This document shows, piece after piece, positions 1-10,280 of a stretch of DNA of 64,000 nt. The DNA comes from Psychrobacter sp. 28M-43 (GTDB lineage Bacteria > Pseudomonadota > Gammaproteobacteria > Pseudomonadales > Moraxellaceae), in NCBI RefSeq assembly GCF_014770435.1, contig NZ_CP061739.1, positions 682,001-746,000 on the forward strand, read 5' to 3'. Within the stretch, counting starts at the first letter, position 1. The number at the start of each line of letters is the position of its first letter. The translations under genes were made by a program, and so were the position numbers. The notes beneath the pieces were generated by a model that saw nothing but the letters and a program-made list of their open reading frames with translations, was not told the origin of the DNA and did no database searches.

Positions 1-791
<791 letters not shown>

Positions 792-845
792 GTTTTATAC
801 AGATAAAAGTCTTATTCAGATAATAATCTGATTTAGATTAAATAG

Positions 846-877
846 CCCATGTTATCACTTGATAGCATGGGTTTTTT
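846..877 (+). terminator. Rho-independent terminator after ilvC
   Basis: The stem CCCATG/CATGGG is extended by TATC/GATA around a short loop and is followed by seven T residues. Confidence 0.85.
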
Positions 878-1088
878 TATGCAAAGTATTTGATGGACGC
901 TTTTTGCTTTGATTTGAATCTGGGTTATCGGTTGAAAACAAGTAATTGCTACCCAATATAAGCAGGCACCTTAACATTGGCTAAAGCGCCTTTGCGATTA
1001 ACATTCATCATTGTTCCAACCCGTTTCTAAGTATTCGAAGCGGGCGGATGCTTCATTCTCACTTTCTATAGATAATAGGTTGTATGCT

Positions 1089-1520
1089 GTGCAAATATCT
1101 TATTCAGACTGGCTAACGCCGCAATTCGTATATATTACTCTTAGCGCTGTGGTAGCAGTTTTAATTTGGATAGAAGGGGAGATGCTCAAACAGACCGATG
1201 GCAAACTGCCTCAATCTAAATTCTTCAAAGTTAGTTCATTGTTAGATACTCTATGGTTCTTCATATCAGTGGTGATTTTATACGTTATTGATTTGACCCC
1301 ATTAGCTATCGCAGTGCCTGCTGCATATGGTATATACACGACTTTTGGTTGGATATACGGTACCAAGCTACTTAAGCGCAAAGGCATCCCTGACTCTCCT
1401 AAAGACTTAGTCATTCCATCAAAATATATTGCCTATAGTCAGTCATTTTCATTGGTGTTTTTTGCGTTATGTTTGCTCGTATTGAGTTCAGCATGGCTAC
1501 CAACATCGCCATTGCAGTAA
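1089..1520 (+). CDS. Small hypothetical integral membrane protein
   Basis: Function not recognised. The protein is about 143 residues with four hydrophobic stretches that look like membrane helices: near the N-terminus after SDWLTPQF, around LLDTLWFFISVVILYVI, around LAIAVPAAYGIYTTFGW, and the C-terminal SFSLVFFALCLLVL. The start is uncertain. The open frame extends upstream to a TTG at 1011, but that codon has no ribosome binding site. A GTG at 1089 has AGG nine bases upstream and puts the N-terminus close to the first helix, so it was preferred. It stands alone between the ilvC terminator and the cold-shock gene, with no partner to suggest a role. Confidence 0.6.
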   Translation: MQISYSDWLTPQFVYITLSAVVAVLIWIEGEMLKQTDGKLPQSKFFKVSSLLDTLWFFISVVILYVIDLTPLAIAVPAAYGIYTTFGWIYGTKLLKRKGIPDSPKDLVIPSKYIAYSQSFSLVFFALCLLVLSSAWLPTSPLQ

Positions 1521-1716
1521 CTAATATTCCAACCTACTATCATCTATGCTGACTTATTTGATCAGTGGTTTGCTAATTAGGTGTAGTACGTCTATAAATA
1601 AAAACCATTTCATATCAATAAGATATTGAGCTGATTACTATCGATATTAACTTGCAATAATGGTTAGTATTTATTTACAAAAATCAGCAATTTAGCCTGT
1701 TCCTGCCATGGAAAAC

Positions 1717-1725
1717 TGTTATAAT
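1717..1725 (+). promoter_or_regulatory. Extended -10 promoter for the cold-shock gene
   Basis: TGT followed by a perfect TATAAT (1720-1725) forms an extended -10 element. No good -35 box is visible. Transcription would begin near 1732 and leave a leader of about 150 nt before the start codon at 1883, as in cspA-type mRNAs. Confidence 0.6.
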
Positions 1726-1882
1726 CAGACTGTACTCAAAATATTTGAGGCAAAAGATCCAGATTTTCTTTAAGATTATTTAGCATTTTTAGCCGCCGCA
1801 TTTAGCAGAAAATATTAGGGTATATATCAATTAATCGGTGATGACACAAGTCTCGCCAACAGTTAAAGAGTCAGGAAAATTT

Positions 1883-2095
1883 ATGTCAGATAAAGTTGAA
1901 GGCACTGTAAAGTGGTTTAATGAAGCTAAAGGTTTTGGTTTTATCGCTCAAGACAACGGCGGACAAGACGTATTCGCTCACTACAGCGCTATCCAAGGTA
2001 ACGGTTTCAAAACTCTAGCCGAAGGCCAAAAAGTGTCTTTCATCTTAGGTGATGGCAAAAAAGGCCCACAAGCTGAGCAAATCGAAGCTATCTAA
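1883..2095 (+). CDS. Cold-shock protein (CspA family)
   Basis: A single cold-shock-domain protein of 70 residues, predicted to bind single-stranded RNA/DNA and act as an RNA chaperone in the cytosol. RNP1 (KGFGFI, residues 16-21) and RNP2 (DVFAHYS, residues 29-35) are both present, with the conserved KWFN just before. The open frame reaches back to 1838, but the ATG at 1883 has CAGGA at the right distance and gives the standard family length. The roughly 150-nt leader downstream of an extended -10 promoter suggests post-transcriptional cold regulation, which is inferred from cspA and not shown here. A terminator follows at 2205-2241, so the gene is monocistronic. Confidence 0.95.
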   Translation: MSDKVEGTVKWFNEAKGFGFIAQDNGGQDVFAHYSAIQGNGFKTLAEGQKVSFILGDGKKGPQAEQIEAI

Positions 2096-2204
2096 TCTCA
2101 TTTATTGTTAAGTTAACTGCTTGCCAGAAAGCTTAATGACAATAAGATTATCAATACGCATTGATTACTTTGTTTGTTAAAACAATAAAAATACTGTATC
2201 GACT

Positions 2205-2241
2205 TTAAAAAAAAGCAACCTCTTATCAGGTTGCTTTTTTT
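2205..2241 (+). terminator. Rho-independent terminator after the cold-shock gene
   Basis: The stem GCAACC/GGTTGC has an 8-nt loop, an A tract upstream and seven Ts downstream. Confidence 0.85.
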
Positions 2242-2362
2242 ATGGGACTTTTTTGGTATGCCAAAGTGTTGCTAATATAAAGCGCTATTGATTTTGACAG
2301 TTAACATCATCAGGTAATAACGAACAATGATTTAATAAAAACGTAATAGATAAGGTTGTATT

Positions 2363-2932
2363 ATGAAGTGGGAAAACTGGCTTTCAATTGACTGGCAACA
2401 GGTGCTAGGGATTTCTTTATCTGCAGTAGGCTTTTATGTAGGGCTGATGTTGTTTACTCGATTGATGGGTTTACGCAGTTTTTCCAAGTTATCAAGCCAT
2501 GATTTTGCGATGACGGTTGGTATTGGTAGTATATTGGCGTCGACGGTATTGTCAGATAAACCCTCTCTATTTCAAGGATTGTTTGCTGTTGCAGTATTAT
2601 TCTTGATTCAGGGCGTTATCTCAGTTATTAGACGTAAGATAAAACCGCTCAAAGCTTTAATAGACAATCAAGCTATTATCCTAATGGCTCATGGTGAATA
2701 TTTAGAAGACAACTTAAAAGAGGCTAATCTTAGTACCAGCGATGTGCAGGAAGTGCTACGTAAAAATGGTATCAAAGCGAAAACAGAAGTGTTTACAGTG
2801 ATTATGGAGACGACAGGTGATATGAGTGTCATCAAGAATAACGACGTTGAACCTGACTGGTCTTTATTTGACGATATACGTGATAGCGAATTATTGCTTG
2901 GTGCTAGTAAGAATGGTAAGTCGCAGGTCTGA
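2363..2932 (+). CDS. DUF421 (YetF/YcaP-like) membrane protein
   Basis: A 189-residue protein with three predicted N-terminal membrane helices (about residues 13-30, 48-62 and 68-88) followed by a soluble C-terminal domain. The block FTRLMGLRSFSKLSSHDF resembles the conserved segment of the DUF421 family (Bacillus YetF, E. coli YcaP), as does the soluble part with LRKNGIKAKTEVFTVIMETTG. The biochemical role of the family is not established. The ATG is preceded by AAGG at a usable distance. It is apparently a single-gene unit: no neighbour on the same strand lies within 250 bases. Confidence 0.85.
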   Translation: MKWENWLSIDWQQVLGISLSAVGFYVGLMLFTRLMGLRSFSKLSSHDFAMTVGIGSILASTVLSDKPSLFQGLFAVAVLFLIQGVISVIRRKIKPLKALIDNQAIILMAHGEYLEDNLKEANLSTSDVQEVLRKNGIKAKTEVFTVIMETTGDMSVIKNNDVEPDWSLFDDIRDSELLLGASKNGKSQV

Positions 2933-3381
2933 CTCGATTAACTATTCTTATCCGTTAACTTTGAAGAGATAAATAATAACAAAATATTAAGTAAAGATAA
3001 GGCTTAGAATGCTATAAAGGTACGAGTATTTTAATCTACTGAACAATAAAAATCGTGAAACGATGTGCTTATAGAGTATTTATTATAGAGTGTTGACAAA
3101 TTTATGACGCATTATTCACGGCGTTGTCTTGACCTTATCTGCCTGCTGACGCAAGATACATAGGTCTGATAATAACGGTTGGCTTAGCTTTAGCAGATTT
3201 CATTAGTAAGAGATACAATGCTAATATGCTCTTAGATATTGGCTCATCTTTCTTAGTTAACTATATTCTGTTGATGTAGTAATAACCTTGAGCAGTATTT
3301 TGAACGACAATTTGAACCACAACGAACCTTTGGTTCTTAACTGACAATTTTTAACTCATAACATTAATAAACGAGGAACGT
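2933..3381. other. 449-bp intergenic region upstream of etfB
   Basis: No gene is seen. Apart from the etfB promoter candidate at 3239-3267, there is an isolated TTGACA at 3093-3098 without a convincing -10 box. Confidence 0.5.
3239..3267 (+). promoter_or_regulatory. Candidate sigma-70 promoter of etfBA
   Basis: TTGGCT (3239-3244) and TATATT (3262-3267) are separated by 17 bases, about 115 bases upstream of the etfB start codon. Confidence 0.4.
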
Positions 3382-4131
3382 ATGAAAGCATTAGTAGCGG
3401 TCAAGCGTGTCATTGATTATAACGTAAAAGTTCGTGTAAAAGCCGACAACTCTGGCGTTGACTTATCAAACACTAAAATGTCAATCAACCCTTTTGATGA
3501 AATCGCGGTCGAAGAAGCGGTTCGTCTAAAAGAAGCTGGCGTCATTGATGAGATCATTGTTGCTTCAATCGGTCCAAAAGAGTCACAAGAGCAGATTCGT
3601 GCAGCCCTAGCGCTAGGTGCTGACCGTGGTGTATTAATCGTAAGTGACGAAAAACCATATCCACTACAAGTTGCTAAGATTCTAAAAAGTATTGCTGAAG
3701 CTGAAAGCACTGATATTATCTTATTAGGTAAGCAAGCGATTGATGATGACAACAACCAAACTGGTCAGATGCTAGCGGCATTGATGGGTATCGGTCAGGG
3801 TACATTTGCATCAGAAGTAAAAGTTGAAGGCGACAAAGTAAACGTAACGCGTGAAATCGATGGCGGCCTACAAACAGTTGCTCTTGATTTGCCAGCAGTC
3901 ATCACGACTGACCTCCGTTTGAATGAGCCACGTTATGCTAAATTGCCTAACATCATGAAAGCGAAGAAAAAGCCACTTGATGAGAAAACGCCAGCAGATT
4001 TCGGTGTTGATATGACATCTAAGCAAGAGATTATTAAAGTCGTGCCACCTGCTGACCGTAAAGCTGGTATTACAGTAGGGTCAGTTGATGAGTTGGTCGA
4101 TAAGCTAAGAAACGAAGCAAAAGTCATTTAA
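3382..4131 (+). CDS. etfB: Electron transfer flavoprotein beta subunit
   Basis: The 249-residue beta subunit of the ETF heterodimer. ETF accepts electrons from acyl-CoA and other dehydrogenases and passes them to ETF-ubiquinone oxidoreductase. The N-terminus [19 protein letters not shown], the [11 protein letters not shown] block, the AMP-binding-type segment [17 protein letters not shown] and [10 protein letters not shown] are typical, and length matches the family (about 250). The GAGGAACGT ribosome binding site supports the start. etfA follows 167 bases downstream on the same strand, the usual beta-alpha order, and no terminator is seen between them. Confidence 0.96.
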   Translation: MKALVAVKRVIDYNVKVRVKADNSGVDLSNTKMSINPFDEIAVEEAVRLKEAGVIDEIIVASIGPKESQEQIRAALALGADRGVLIVSDEKPYPLQVAKILKSIAEAESTDIILLGKQAIDDDNNQTGQMLAALMGIGQGTFASEVKVEGDKVNVTREIDGGLQTVALDLPAVITTDLRLNEPRYAKLPNIMKAKKKPLDEKTPADFGVDMTSKQEIIKVVPPADRKAGITVGSVDELVDKLRNEAKVI

Positions 4132-4298
4132 TTTTTTAATGATTGGATACTTCGCTACGGCATATCCTGTACAAGGTTAAGAATTTGAAGGCTATAAGTT
4201 TGACTGCTTTATTTCGTATTAAACGATAGTTGCTCAAATAGCTTTGTACACAAACAACCGCATGAATAGATAATACGAATATATAAAGGATTAAAACC

Positions 4299-5231
4299 AT
4301 GGCAATTTTGGTATATGCAGAACATGACAATGCCAGTCTAAAAAAGGCAACTTTAAACACCATCGCTGCTGCTAAACAAATGGGTGATGATATCCATGTA
4401 TTGGTTGCTGGTAGTGGTAGCCAAGCTGTTGCTGATGAAGCGGCAAAAGCAGAAGGCGTGACTAAAGTACTATTAGCTGACAATGCTGCTTATGAGCATC
4501 AATTGGCAGGTAACGTGGCGCTATTGGTTGCTGATATCGCTGGTGATTACAGCCATATCCTAGCGGCTGCGACCACGACTGGCAAAAACTTTATGCCACG
4601 CGTTGCAGCGTTACTCGACGTCAGCATGCTGTCTGAAATCTCAGGTGTGGTAGATGCGCAAACGTTTGAGCGTCCTATCTATGCAGGTAATGCAACAGCG
4701 ACAGTCAAAACGACAGAAGATAAAGTCGTACTAACAGTACGTACCACTGCGTTTGACCCAGTGGCAAGCGAAGGCGGTTCAGCTACTGTTGAAACTATCG
4801 ACAATGTACAAGAAACTGGTAAAGCTAGCTTCGTTAACGAAGAAATGGCTAAGTCTGATCGTCCAGAATTGACGTCAGCTGGTATCGTTGTTTCTGGTGG
4901 TCGTGCCTTGGCAAACGGTGAAAACTTTACCAAGTACATTGAGCCATTGGCTGATAAGCTAGGTGCTGCTGTTGGTGCATCGCGTGCTGCTGTTGACGCA
5001 GGATATGTACCAAACGATATGCAGGTCGGTCAAACGGGTAAAATCGTTGCACCGCAGCTATATATTGCAGCTGGTATCTCAGGCGCGATTCAGCATTTGG
5101 CTGGTATGAAAGACTCTAAAGTCATCGTTGCTATCAACAATGACCCAGAAGCACCTATCGCTAGCGTTGCTGATTACTTCTTAGAAGCTGATTTGTTCGA
5201 AGCATTGCCTGAGCTAACTAGCAAGGTTTAA
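4299..5231 (+). CDS. etfA: Electron transfer flavoprotein alpha subunit
   Basis: The 310-residue alpha subunit, which carries most of the FAD site of the ETF heterodimer. The family signature LYIAAGISGAIQH lies near residue 250, followed by VIVAINNDPEAPI and the C-terminal ADYFLEADLFE. The upstream block VVSGGRAL and the FAD-contact stretch GASRAAVDAGY are also present. The ATG follows AAAGGA at good spacing. It is cotranscribed with etfB or read from the 167-bp gap, and ends at a terminator shared with the convergent methyltransferase gene. Confidence 0.96.
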   Translation: MAILVYAEHDNASLKKATLNTIAAAKQMGDDIHVLVAGSGSQAVADEAAKAEGVTKVLLADNAAYEHQLAGNVALLVADIAGDYSHILAAATTTGKNFMPRVAALLDVSMLSEISGVVDAQTFERPIYAGNATATVKTTEDKVVLTVRTTAFDPVASEGGSATVETIDNVQETGKASFVNEEMAKSDRPELTSAGIVVSGGRALANGENFTKYIEPLADKLGAAVGASRAAVDAGYVPNDMQVGQTGKIVAPQLYIAAGISGAIQHLAGMKDSKVIVAINNDPEAPIASVADYFLEADLFEALPELTSKV

Positions 5232-5360
5232 TATATAGTCGTAGAACTACTAAACGGCCACGGCGTTACCCTCCTTAGATGTACGACTTATACAATCTGC
5301 AGTCGGCTGCCTTGTATCCGTTTTAGACTTCTTTGACTACATCAGTAGTAGACAGACAAT

Positions 5361-5394
5361 AAAAAACCCACTACCAATTGATAGTGGGTTTTTT
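5361..5394. terminator. Bidirectional terminator between etfA and the RNA methyltransferase gene
   Basis: The perfect 7-bp stem CCCACTA/TAGTGGG is flanked by six As on the left and six Ts on the right, so it can act on both convergent transcripts. Confidence 0.88.
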
Positions 5395-5436
5395 ATGCTT
5401 GATAGATAGGGTTTTAATAGCAGTTATAAATGGACG

Positions 5437-6231
5437 CTAAGAGTATTGTCTTTGGCGTAAGGTTTCGTACAGACATAAAGACCCTGCAATCGCTACATTT
5501 AAGCTCTCTTGCCCGTTTGGCTGCGGTAAAGCGATAGGCGTAGCACATTGCATTAGCTCATCGCTAACGCCTTGGCCTTCATGACCCATAATCCAAGCCA
5601 CAGGCGCAGATAAATCGTGCTCGTAAATGATAGTATCTGTATGTGAGCTAGTCGCCAAAAGCGGCACTTGTACGTGATCTAAAATATCTTGCGTACTCAA
5701 GCCCTCATAGATAGTCAGGGCAAACTGTGCACCCATACCTGCTCGTAGCGTCTTGGGAGACCAAGCTTGAGCGGTCGCACTGGTACATAGAATATTGCGG
5801 ATACCGACGGCTGCTGCTGTACGTAGCAGCGTACCAACATTCCCACTATCCTGCACGTCGTTCAAGATTAGGCAGTCTTCATTGATCATCGATAGGCTAG
5901 GCGTTGGTACTTTGATTATCGCCATGATATCAATGCCAGTACCCAAGCTACGAATACTCTCATAGAGTGAGTCTGACAAAGTTAGAATAGGCGTATAAGT
6001 GGGCAGGCGAGTCAATACCTGCTGAACTTCAGGGTGGCTACGCGCTGATTCAGACAGTAGTATCTGAGCAAAAGGATAGTCACTACGCAGCGCAGCATCT
6101 ATCAAGTGGACGCCTTCTATGACTGTCTGACCGTTCTTCTTACGCTGGCGTGCTTGGGACAACAGTGCTTTTACAAGCTTCACTGTTGTGTTCTTATCTG
6201 AGGTAATCAGCTCGGTGGGATTTAATACCAT
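5437..6231 (-). CDS. TrmH/SpoU-family RNA 2'-O-methyltransferase
   Basis: A 264-residue SPOUT methyltransferase, probably acting on rRNA or tRNA ribose using S-adenosylmethionine; the exact target cannot be read from sequence. All three family motifs are visible: SGNVGTLLRTAAAVG (near 130), the IMGHEGQGVSDE block (near 215) and the knot motif IALPQPNGQESLNVAIAG close to the C-terminus. The N-terminal 100 residues look like the SpoU substrate-binding domain (VEGVHLIDAALRS-like stretch). No clear Shine-Dalgarno sequence precedes the ATG. It lies downstream of fbp on the same strand but is separated from it by the MITE-like element at 6331-6510. Confidence 0.88.
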   Translation of the reverse strand: MVLNPTELITSDKNTTVKLVKALLSQARQRKKNGQTVIEGVHLIDAALRSDYPFAQILLSESARSHPEVQQVLTRLPTYTPILTLSDSLYESIRSLGTGIDIMAIIKVPTPSLSMINEDCLILNDVQDSGNVGTLLRTAAAVGIRNILCTSATAQAWSPKTLRAGMGAQFALTIYEGLSTQDILDHVQVPLLATSSHTDTIIYEHDLSAPVAWIMGHEGQGVSDELMQCATPIALPQPNGQESLNVAIAGSLCLYETLRQRQYS

Positions 6232-6330
6232 AGTGGATCGCTTAGAGAAGAGTAAAGGAGTCGTTTAGATAACCAGCAAAATATCTATTATGAATTTAGA
6301 ATTCTGCTGGCTGTTCTTAACAGGTGCGCA

Positions 6331-6510
6331 AATTAGGGCGTGTCCTCATTTTAAAAATGGTGATAAAAATGAGATAAATTGCCGTTAAACGAGGAAAATA
6401 GTGCAGATAATATCGAGATATTGACCAACTATTTGACGATGTTTGGCAAAATTTAGCTATTTTTAGCCCATTTAGAGGACACTCGTTTGAATTGAGGACA
6501 CGCCCTAATT
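6331..6510. mobile_element. MITE-like element with 14-bp perfect terminal inverted repeats
   Basis: The ends AGGGCGTGTCCTCA (6335-6348) and TGAGGACACGCCCT (6493-6506) are perfect inverted repeats, extendable to about 19 of 20 positions. The flanking TA at 6334-6335 and 6506-6507 could be a TA target duplication. The interior of about 140 bp is AT-rich and has no open frame. A second GAGGACAC lies just inside the right end. It sits three bases beyond the fbp stop. TA duplication would suit IS5/IS427-type or IS630-type transposition, but the parent IS is not in this window. Confidence 0.75.
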
Positions 6511-6512
6511 AT

Positions 6513-7493
6513 TTATTTAGAATAATTTACGTGTAAGTCTTTCACATAATTGACTTCGTTTTTACTACCGAGTACCACAGGTACACGCTGATGGATATCA
6601 GTCGGTTCGATATCTAAGATACGGTTGACGGCGTCTGTTGCGCCGCCACCCGCGCGCTCAATCAATAAGCTCATTGGGTTGGCTTCATACATCAAGCGTA
6701 GTTTACCCGCTTTATGAGCGTATTTGGTATCAAACGGATAAGTGAACAGACCACCGCGACATAAAATACGATGGACGTCACCAACCATGGCGGCTACCCA
6801 GCGCGTATTGAAATCACGTCCACGTACACCTGTTTCACCAGCGATTAACTCATCAATGTACTGCTGCATCGGCACGCGCCAGTAGCGATAATTTGAGCTA
6901 TTGATAGCATACTCGCTCGTATCGGCATCGATTTGAACATTGTCTTCTATCAGCACATAGTCAGACGTCTCTGGATCTAGGCTAAACATCACAACTTTAT
7001 CAGCGATGGTTAGCGCTAGGACAGTAGAGGTACCATATAGCAGATAACCGGCTGCTAGCTGTTTGTTGCCTGCCTGTAGATAGTCGCTGTTTTCACTGGT
7101 TTGGCCTTGACGCTCATACGGTAAGATAGAAAAAATCGTACCCACTGCCATATTGATATCAATATTTGATGAGCCATCTAATGGGTCAAACAAAACTAAT
7201 AGACTACCATCGTCATTAGCAGGGGTCGCGTCATCGAGCTCTTCTGAGGCAACACCAGCACAATGTGTATTTTTTGCCAATGCATCTAGCAATAAGTCAT
7301 TGGCCAATACGTCGAGCTTTTTCTGATCTTCGCCTTGTACATTTTGATTACCTGCTTCGCCCAAGATATCTGCCAGAGCGCCTTTTCTAAGCAGTTGTGA
7401 AATTGTCTTACCGACATCAGTGACAGTGGTAATCACGTCATTGAGTGCAGGGCTAGTGGCATGTTGGTTTAGATAGTCTGCTAAGGTCGTCAT
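6513..7493 (-). CDS. fbp: Class I fructose-1,6-bisphosphatase
   Basis: A 326-residue gluconeogenic enzyme that hydrolyses fructose-1,6-bisphosphate to fructose-6-phosphate in the cytosol. The metal-binding loop [14 protein letters not shown] (near residue 102) and the active-site signature [15 protein letters not shown] (near 266) are both intact, and length is normal for class I. GGAAG precedes the ATG at correct spacing. It is divergent from pyrB across a 388-bp gap. The 3' end touches the MITE-like element; the last residues NYSK may have been altered by that insertion, though the reading frame is not broken. Confidence 0.95.
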   Translation of the reverse strand: MTTLADYLNQHATSPALNDVITTVTDVGKTISQLLRKGALADILGEAGNQNVQGEDQKKLDVLANDLLLDALAKNTHCAGVASEELDDATPANDDGSLLVLFDPLDGSSNIDINMAVGTIFSILPYERQGQTSENSDYLQAGNKQLAAGYLLYGTSTVLALTIADKVVMFSLDPETSDYVLIEDNVQIDADTSEYAINSSNYRYWRVPMQQYIDELIAGETGVRGRDFNTRWVAAMVGDVHRILCRGGLFTYPFDTKYAHKAGKLRLMYEANPMSLLIERAGGGATDAVNRILDIEPTDIHQRVPVVLGSKNEVNYVKDLHVNYSK

Positions 7494-7881
7494 AAGGCTT
7501 CCTAATAAATGGTATGGAAAGTAAAAGAACGGTAGGTGTCAAAGTAAAGAAGTAGGTGGCATTTAGCACACCTGAAATAGGTAAATTCTTAAATAGCTAA
7601 TACGGCATCTTTGTCCCGACCATAAAATCGGCTACACTATATCTATTGTTATTCATTTATAGTTTTGTCAGAATTATTCTCTATGAGAATACAGCATGTC
7701 TACTCACGCTTTCTGATTGTCTGCTGAGGCTATTTTTTGGTCGAGTTTGATTACGGTAAATTGTAGCAAATAAGCGTCAAAAAGTCCTTTGTATCTATGC
7801 CTATCAGTGATAAATGATCGAACAAAGATGAATAAGTGATTACTATAGACTCATATAAACCCACAATAAAGACTCGCCATT
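7494..7881. other. 388-bp divergent intergenic region between fbp and pyrB
   Basis: Must carry promoters for both genes. TTGTCC (7611) and TATATC (7638) are seen but spaced 21 bp, which is too wide to call. No attenuator hairpin or leader peptide for pyrB was seen. Confidence 0.4.
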
Positions 7882-8955
7882 ATGTCAAATTCTATCGATA
7901 GTAGCGCTACACAACCAGTCTCACCGACTGATTATGCAAAATTTGATCCCAGTACGATTCATCAAAGACTCAATACCTCATTGAGTCGTCCGCAGCTCAA
8001 CACTGATGGCAGTATTAGGCATTTTTTAGGTGTTGAAGGTCTTAATAAAGCACAGCTCAAAGCTATTATCGCAAAAGCAGAGACTTTCTTTGATGAAAAT
8101 GGACAGCTAATCAATCGTCCTGAGTTAGACGGCTATACGGTCATGAATTTGTTTTTCGAACCATCGACTCGTACCCGGACGACATTCGAGGTGGCAGAAA
8201 AACGCTTGGGTGCCAATGTACTCAATATCGATATCGAACGTTCTAGTACCAAAAAAGGCGAGAGTCTGCGTGATACGCTGTGGAATCTACAGGCAATGAC
8301 CGCGGATATCTTTGTAGTACGCCATTCAGCATCAGGTGCCGCGCATTTTATGGCGACAGAAGTGACGCCTGATATCGCTATCATTAATGGTGGTGATGGC
8401 TGGCATGCGCATCCTACTCAGGGAATGCTCGACATGTTGACTATTCACCGTGAAGCGCCGCGCCCATTTGAAGAGCTGTCTATCGCAATCGTTGGTGATA
8501 TTAAGCATTCACGCGTGGCACGCTCCGATATCAGTGCACTGCAAACGCTAGGTGTAACAGACATCCGTGTTTGTGCGCCGCGTACTCTACTGCCCAAAGG
8601 TATCGAACGTTTCGGTGTGCAGGTATACGAAAACATGGACGAGTGTGTCACCGATTGTGATGTGATCATGGGCTTAAGAATACAAAATGAGCGTATTGGT
8701 TCGCCGCTATTGGCATCATCAAGTGAATACTATAAGCATTATGGGATCACGCCAGAGCGCGTAGCGCTTGCCAAGCCAGATGCATTGGTGATGCATCCAG
8801 GGCCGATGAACCGCGGTGTTGAGATTGCCTCTAGTGTGGCTGATGGCGCACAATCCGTTATCTTAAAGCAGGTAAATAACGGTATTGCTATTAGAATGGC
8901 AGTCTTATCACTTGCGATGGAAGGTCAACGTGCTCATCAAGCGGCTGGTAAGTAA
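7882..8955 (+). CDS. pyrB: Aspartate carbamoyltransferase catalytic subunit
   Basis: Catalyses the committed step of pyrimidine synthesis, carbamoyl phosphate plus aspartate to carbamoyl aspartate. The carbamoyl-phosphate loop [15 protein letters not shown] (near residue 92) is intact, as are HPTQGMLDM and the C-terminal [11 protein letters not shown]. At 357 residues it is longer than the roughly 310 of E. coli PyrB because of an N-terminal extension of about 40 residues. Such extensions are typical of the class A ATCases of Pseudomonas, where the extension carries nucleotide-effector binding. The PyrC' gene 58 bases downstream fits that class. No pyrI is present here. Confidence 0.95.
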   Translation: MSNSIDSSATQPVSPTDYAKFDPSTIHQRLNTSLSRPQLNTDGSIRHFLGVEGLNKAQLKAIIAKAETFFDENGQLINRPELDGYTVMNLFFEPSTRTRTTFEVAEKRLGANVLNIDIERSSTKKGESLRDTLWNLQAMTADIFVVRHSASGAAHFMATEVTPDIAIINGGDGWHAHPTQGMLDMLTIHREAPRPFEELSIAIVGDIKHSRVARSDISALQTLGVTDIRVCAPRTLLPKGIERFGVQVYENMDECVTDCDVIMGLRIQNERIGSPLLASSSEYYKHYGITPERVALAKPDALVMHPGPMNRGVEIASSVADGAQSVILKQVNNGIAIRMAVLSLAMEGQRAHQAAGK

Positions 8956-9013
8956 CAGGCTGCCGCGCGACTTATTCTCATTTATTTCATTTTATTGATA
9001 CGGTAATAACGTT

Positions 9014-10225
9014 ATGTCTACCATGCTTAATACGGATGCACCCATTCTTGACCATTTACCAAAAGCATTTAAAGATGCATTGCCGCAAACTGCAACAGAA
9101 AAACTGTCTACACTCGATTCTGGCCGTGAAATGTGGTTATTACCACCACTAGTAGATCTATGCGCGCGCTTGCGTGAGCCAGGCCAACAGCAACACGGTA
9201 CGCTAAAATCAGAAGGCAGTGCTGCACGTGGTAATGGGTTCTTGCATGTAGTCACACCGCCTGACACCAATCCTATTTTAGAAAACGGCTCACTCTTGAA
9301 AGGTTTACGTGAGCGCGCCTTGAGTGATGGCGGGATTTACTTGCATATTTTGGGTGCATTGACCACAGGGTTAGAGGGCGAACGACCGTCTAATATCGCA
9401 GGGCTTAAGAAGGGCGGCTGTATTGCGGTATCTAATGCGCGTAGACCTTTTCGTAATGACTTAGTATTGCTACGTACACTAGAATACGCGGCGACTTTTG
9501 GTATGAAAGTATTCTTTTATCCTGATGAGCCAAGTCTGTCTGGAGATGGCGTGGCACATGAGGGCTATATTGCTTCTTATCATGGTCTGCAAGGGATTCC
9601 TTGGATTGCGGAAACTGTTGCATTGTCTACGCAGCTGCTGATGGTTGAAGAGACTGGAATCGCTGCTCATTTTAGCCAGTTATCATGTAAGTCTTCGATT
9701 GAGCTTATGCGCTGGGCAAAAGATAAAGGCTTGCCTGTTACGTGTGATGTTGCGATGCATCAGCTGTATTTAACTGATGATAACCTTGAAGGCTTTAATG
9801 CTCAGGCATATGTGTTGCCACCGCTACGTAGTAATACTGACCAGCAGGCAATTCGCCGTGGATTAAAAGATGGCACTATCGATGCTATTTGTAGTCATCA
9901 CGAGCCACTAAATAGCACCGCCAAAAAAGCACCATTTGCTGAAAGTACGCCAGGTATTTCAAACTTCGATACGTTTATGGCGTTGGCTTGTCAGCTGGTC
10001 AATGATGAGGTATTAACACTCTCGCAATTAGTAGACAAAATCTGCCTGAATCCTGCAAAAATCGCTGGTATCAGTGAGCAGTATGAAGCTATCGGCGGTG
10101 CAGTATTAGTCGATCCTAACCTTGAGTGGCAAGTAACCGCGCAATCTATGCTATCGAGTGGTAAGAACACGCCGTTTTTCAATCAGCAGTTGCAAGGACG
10201 TGTTGTGGAGACATTCTTTGGCTAA
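9014..10225 (+). CDS. pyrC': Dihydroorotase-like PyrC' (probably non-catalytic ATCase partner)
   Basis: A 403-residue amidohydrolase-fold protein 58 bases after pyrB. Active dihydroorotases carry a metal-binding HxH in a segment like DxHVHLREPG; here it reads PPLVDLCARLREPG, so both histidines are gone. The later metal/active-site segment, normally like TDHAPH, reads ICSHHEPLN. This matches the inactive PyrC' of Pseudomonas, which is needed for assembly of the dodecameric ATCase and does not hydrolyse dihydroorotate. A catalytic dihydroorotase must then be encoded elsewhere. Annotation as a plain dihydroorotase would be misleading. Confidence 0.88.
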   Translation: MSTMLNTDAPILDHLPKAFKDALPQTATEKLSTLDSGREMWLLPPLVDLCARLREPGQQQHGTLKSEGSAARGNGFLHVVTPPDTNPILENGSLLKGLRERALSDGGIYLHILGALTTGLEGERPSNIAGLKKGGCIAVSNARRPFRNDLVLLRTLEYAATFGMKVFFYPDEPSLSGDGVAHEGYIASYHGLQGIPWIAETVALSTQLLMVEETGIAAHFSQLSCKSSIELMRWAKDKGLPVTCDVAMHQLYLTDDNLEGFNAQAYVLPPLRSNTDQQAIRRGLKDGTIDAICSHHEPLNSTAKKAPFAESTPGISNFDTFMALACQLVNDEVLTLSQLVDKICLNPAKIAGISEQYEAIGGAVLVDPNLEWQVTAQSMLSSGKNTPFFNQQLQGRVVETFFG

Positions 10226-10280
10226 TTTGCCCCGACAGGATGACCGTCTGCCGCCATCCTCGAAGGATAAAGGGGTTACT

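Noticed and set aside
1838..1882. Longer start for the cold-shock protein at a GTG.
   Set aside because: The ATG at 1883 has a proper ribosome binding site and gives the exact family length.
3093..3117. TTGACA upstream of etfB as its promoter.
   Set aside because: No acceptable -10 box lies at 15-19 bp; the pair at 3239-3267 is better.
10158..10280. In-frame extension of the DUF2127 protein into pyrC'.
   Set aside because: The extension has no membrane-protein character and the ATG at 10281 has a strong ribosome binding site.
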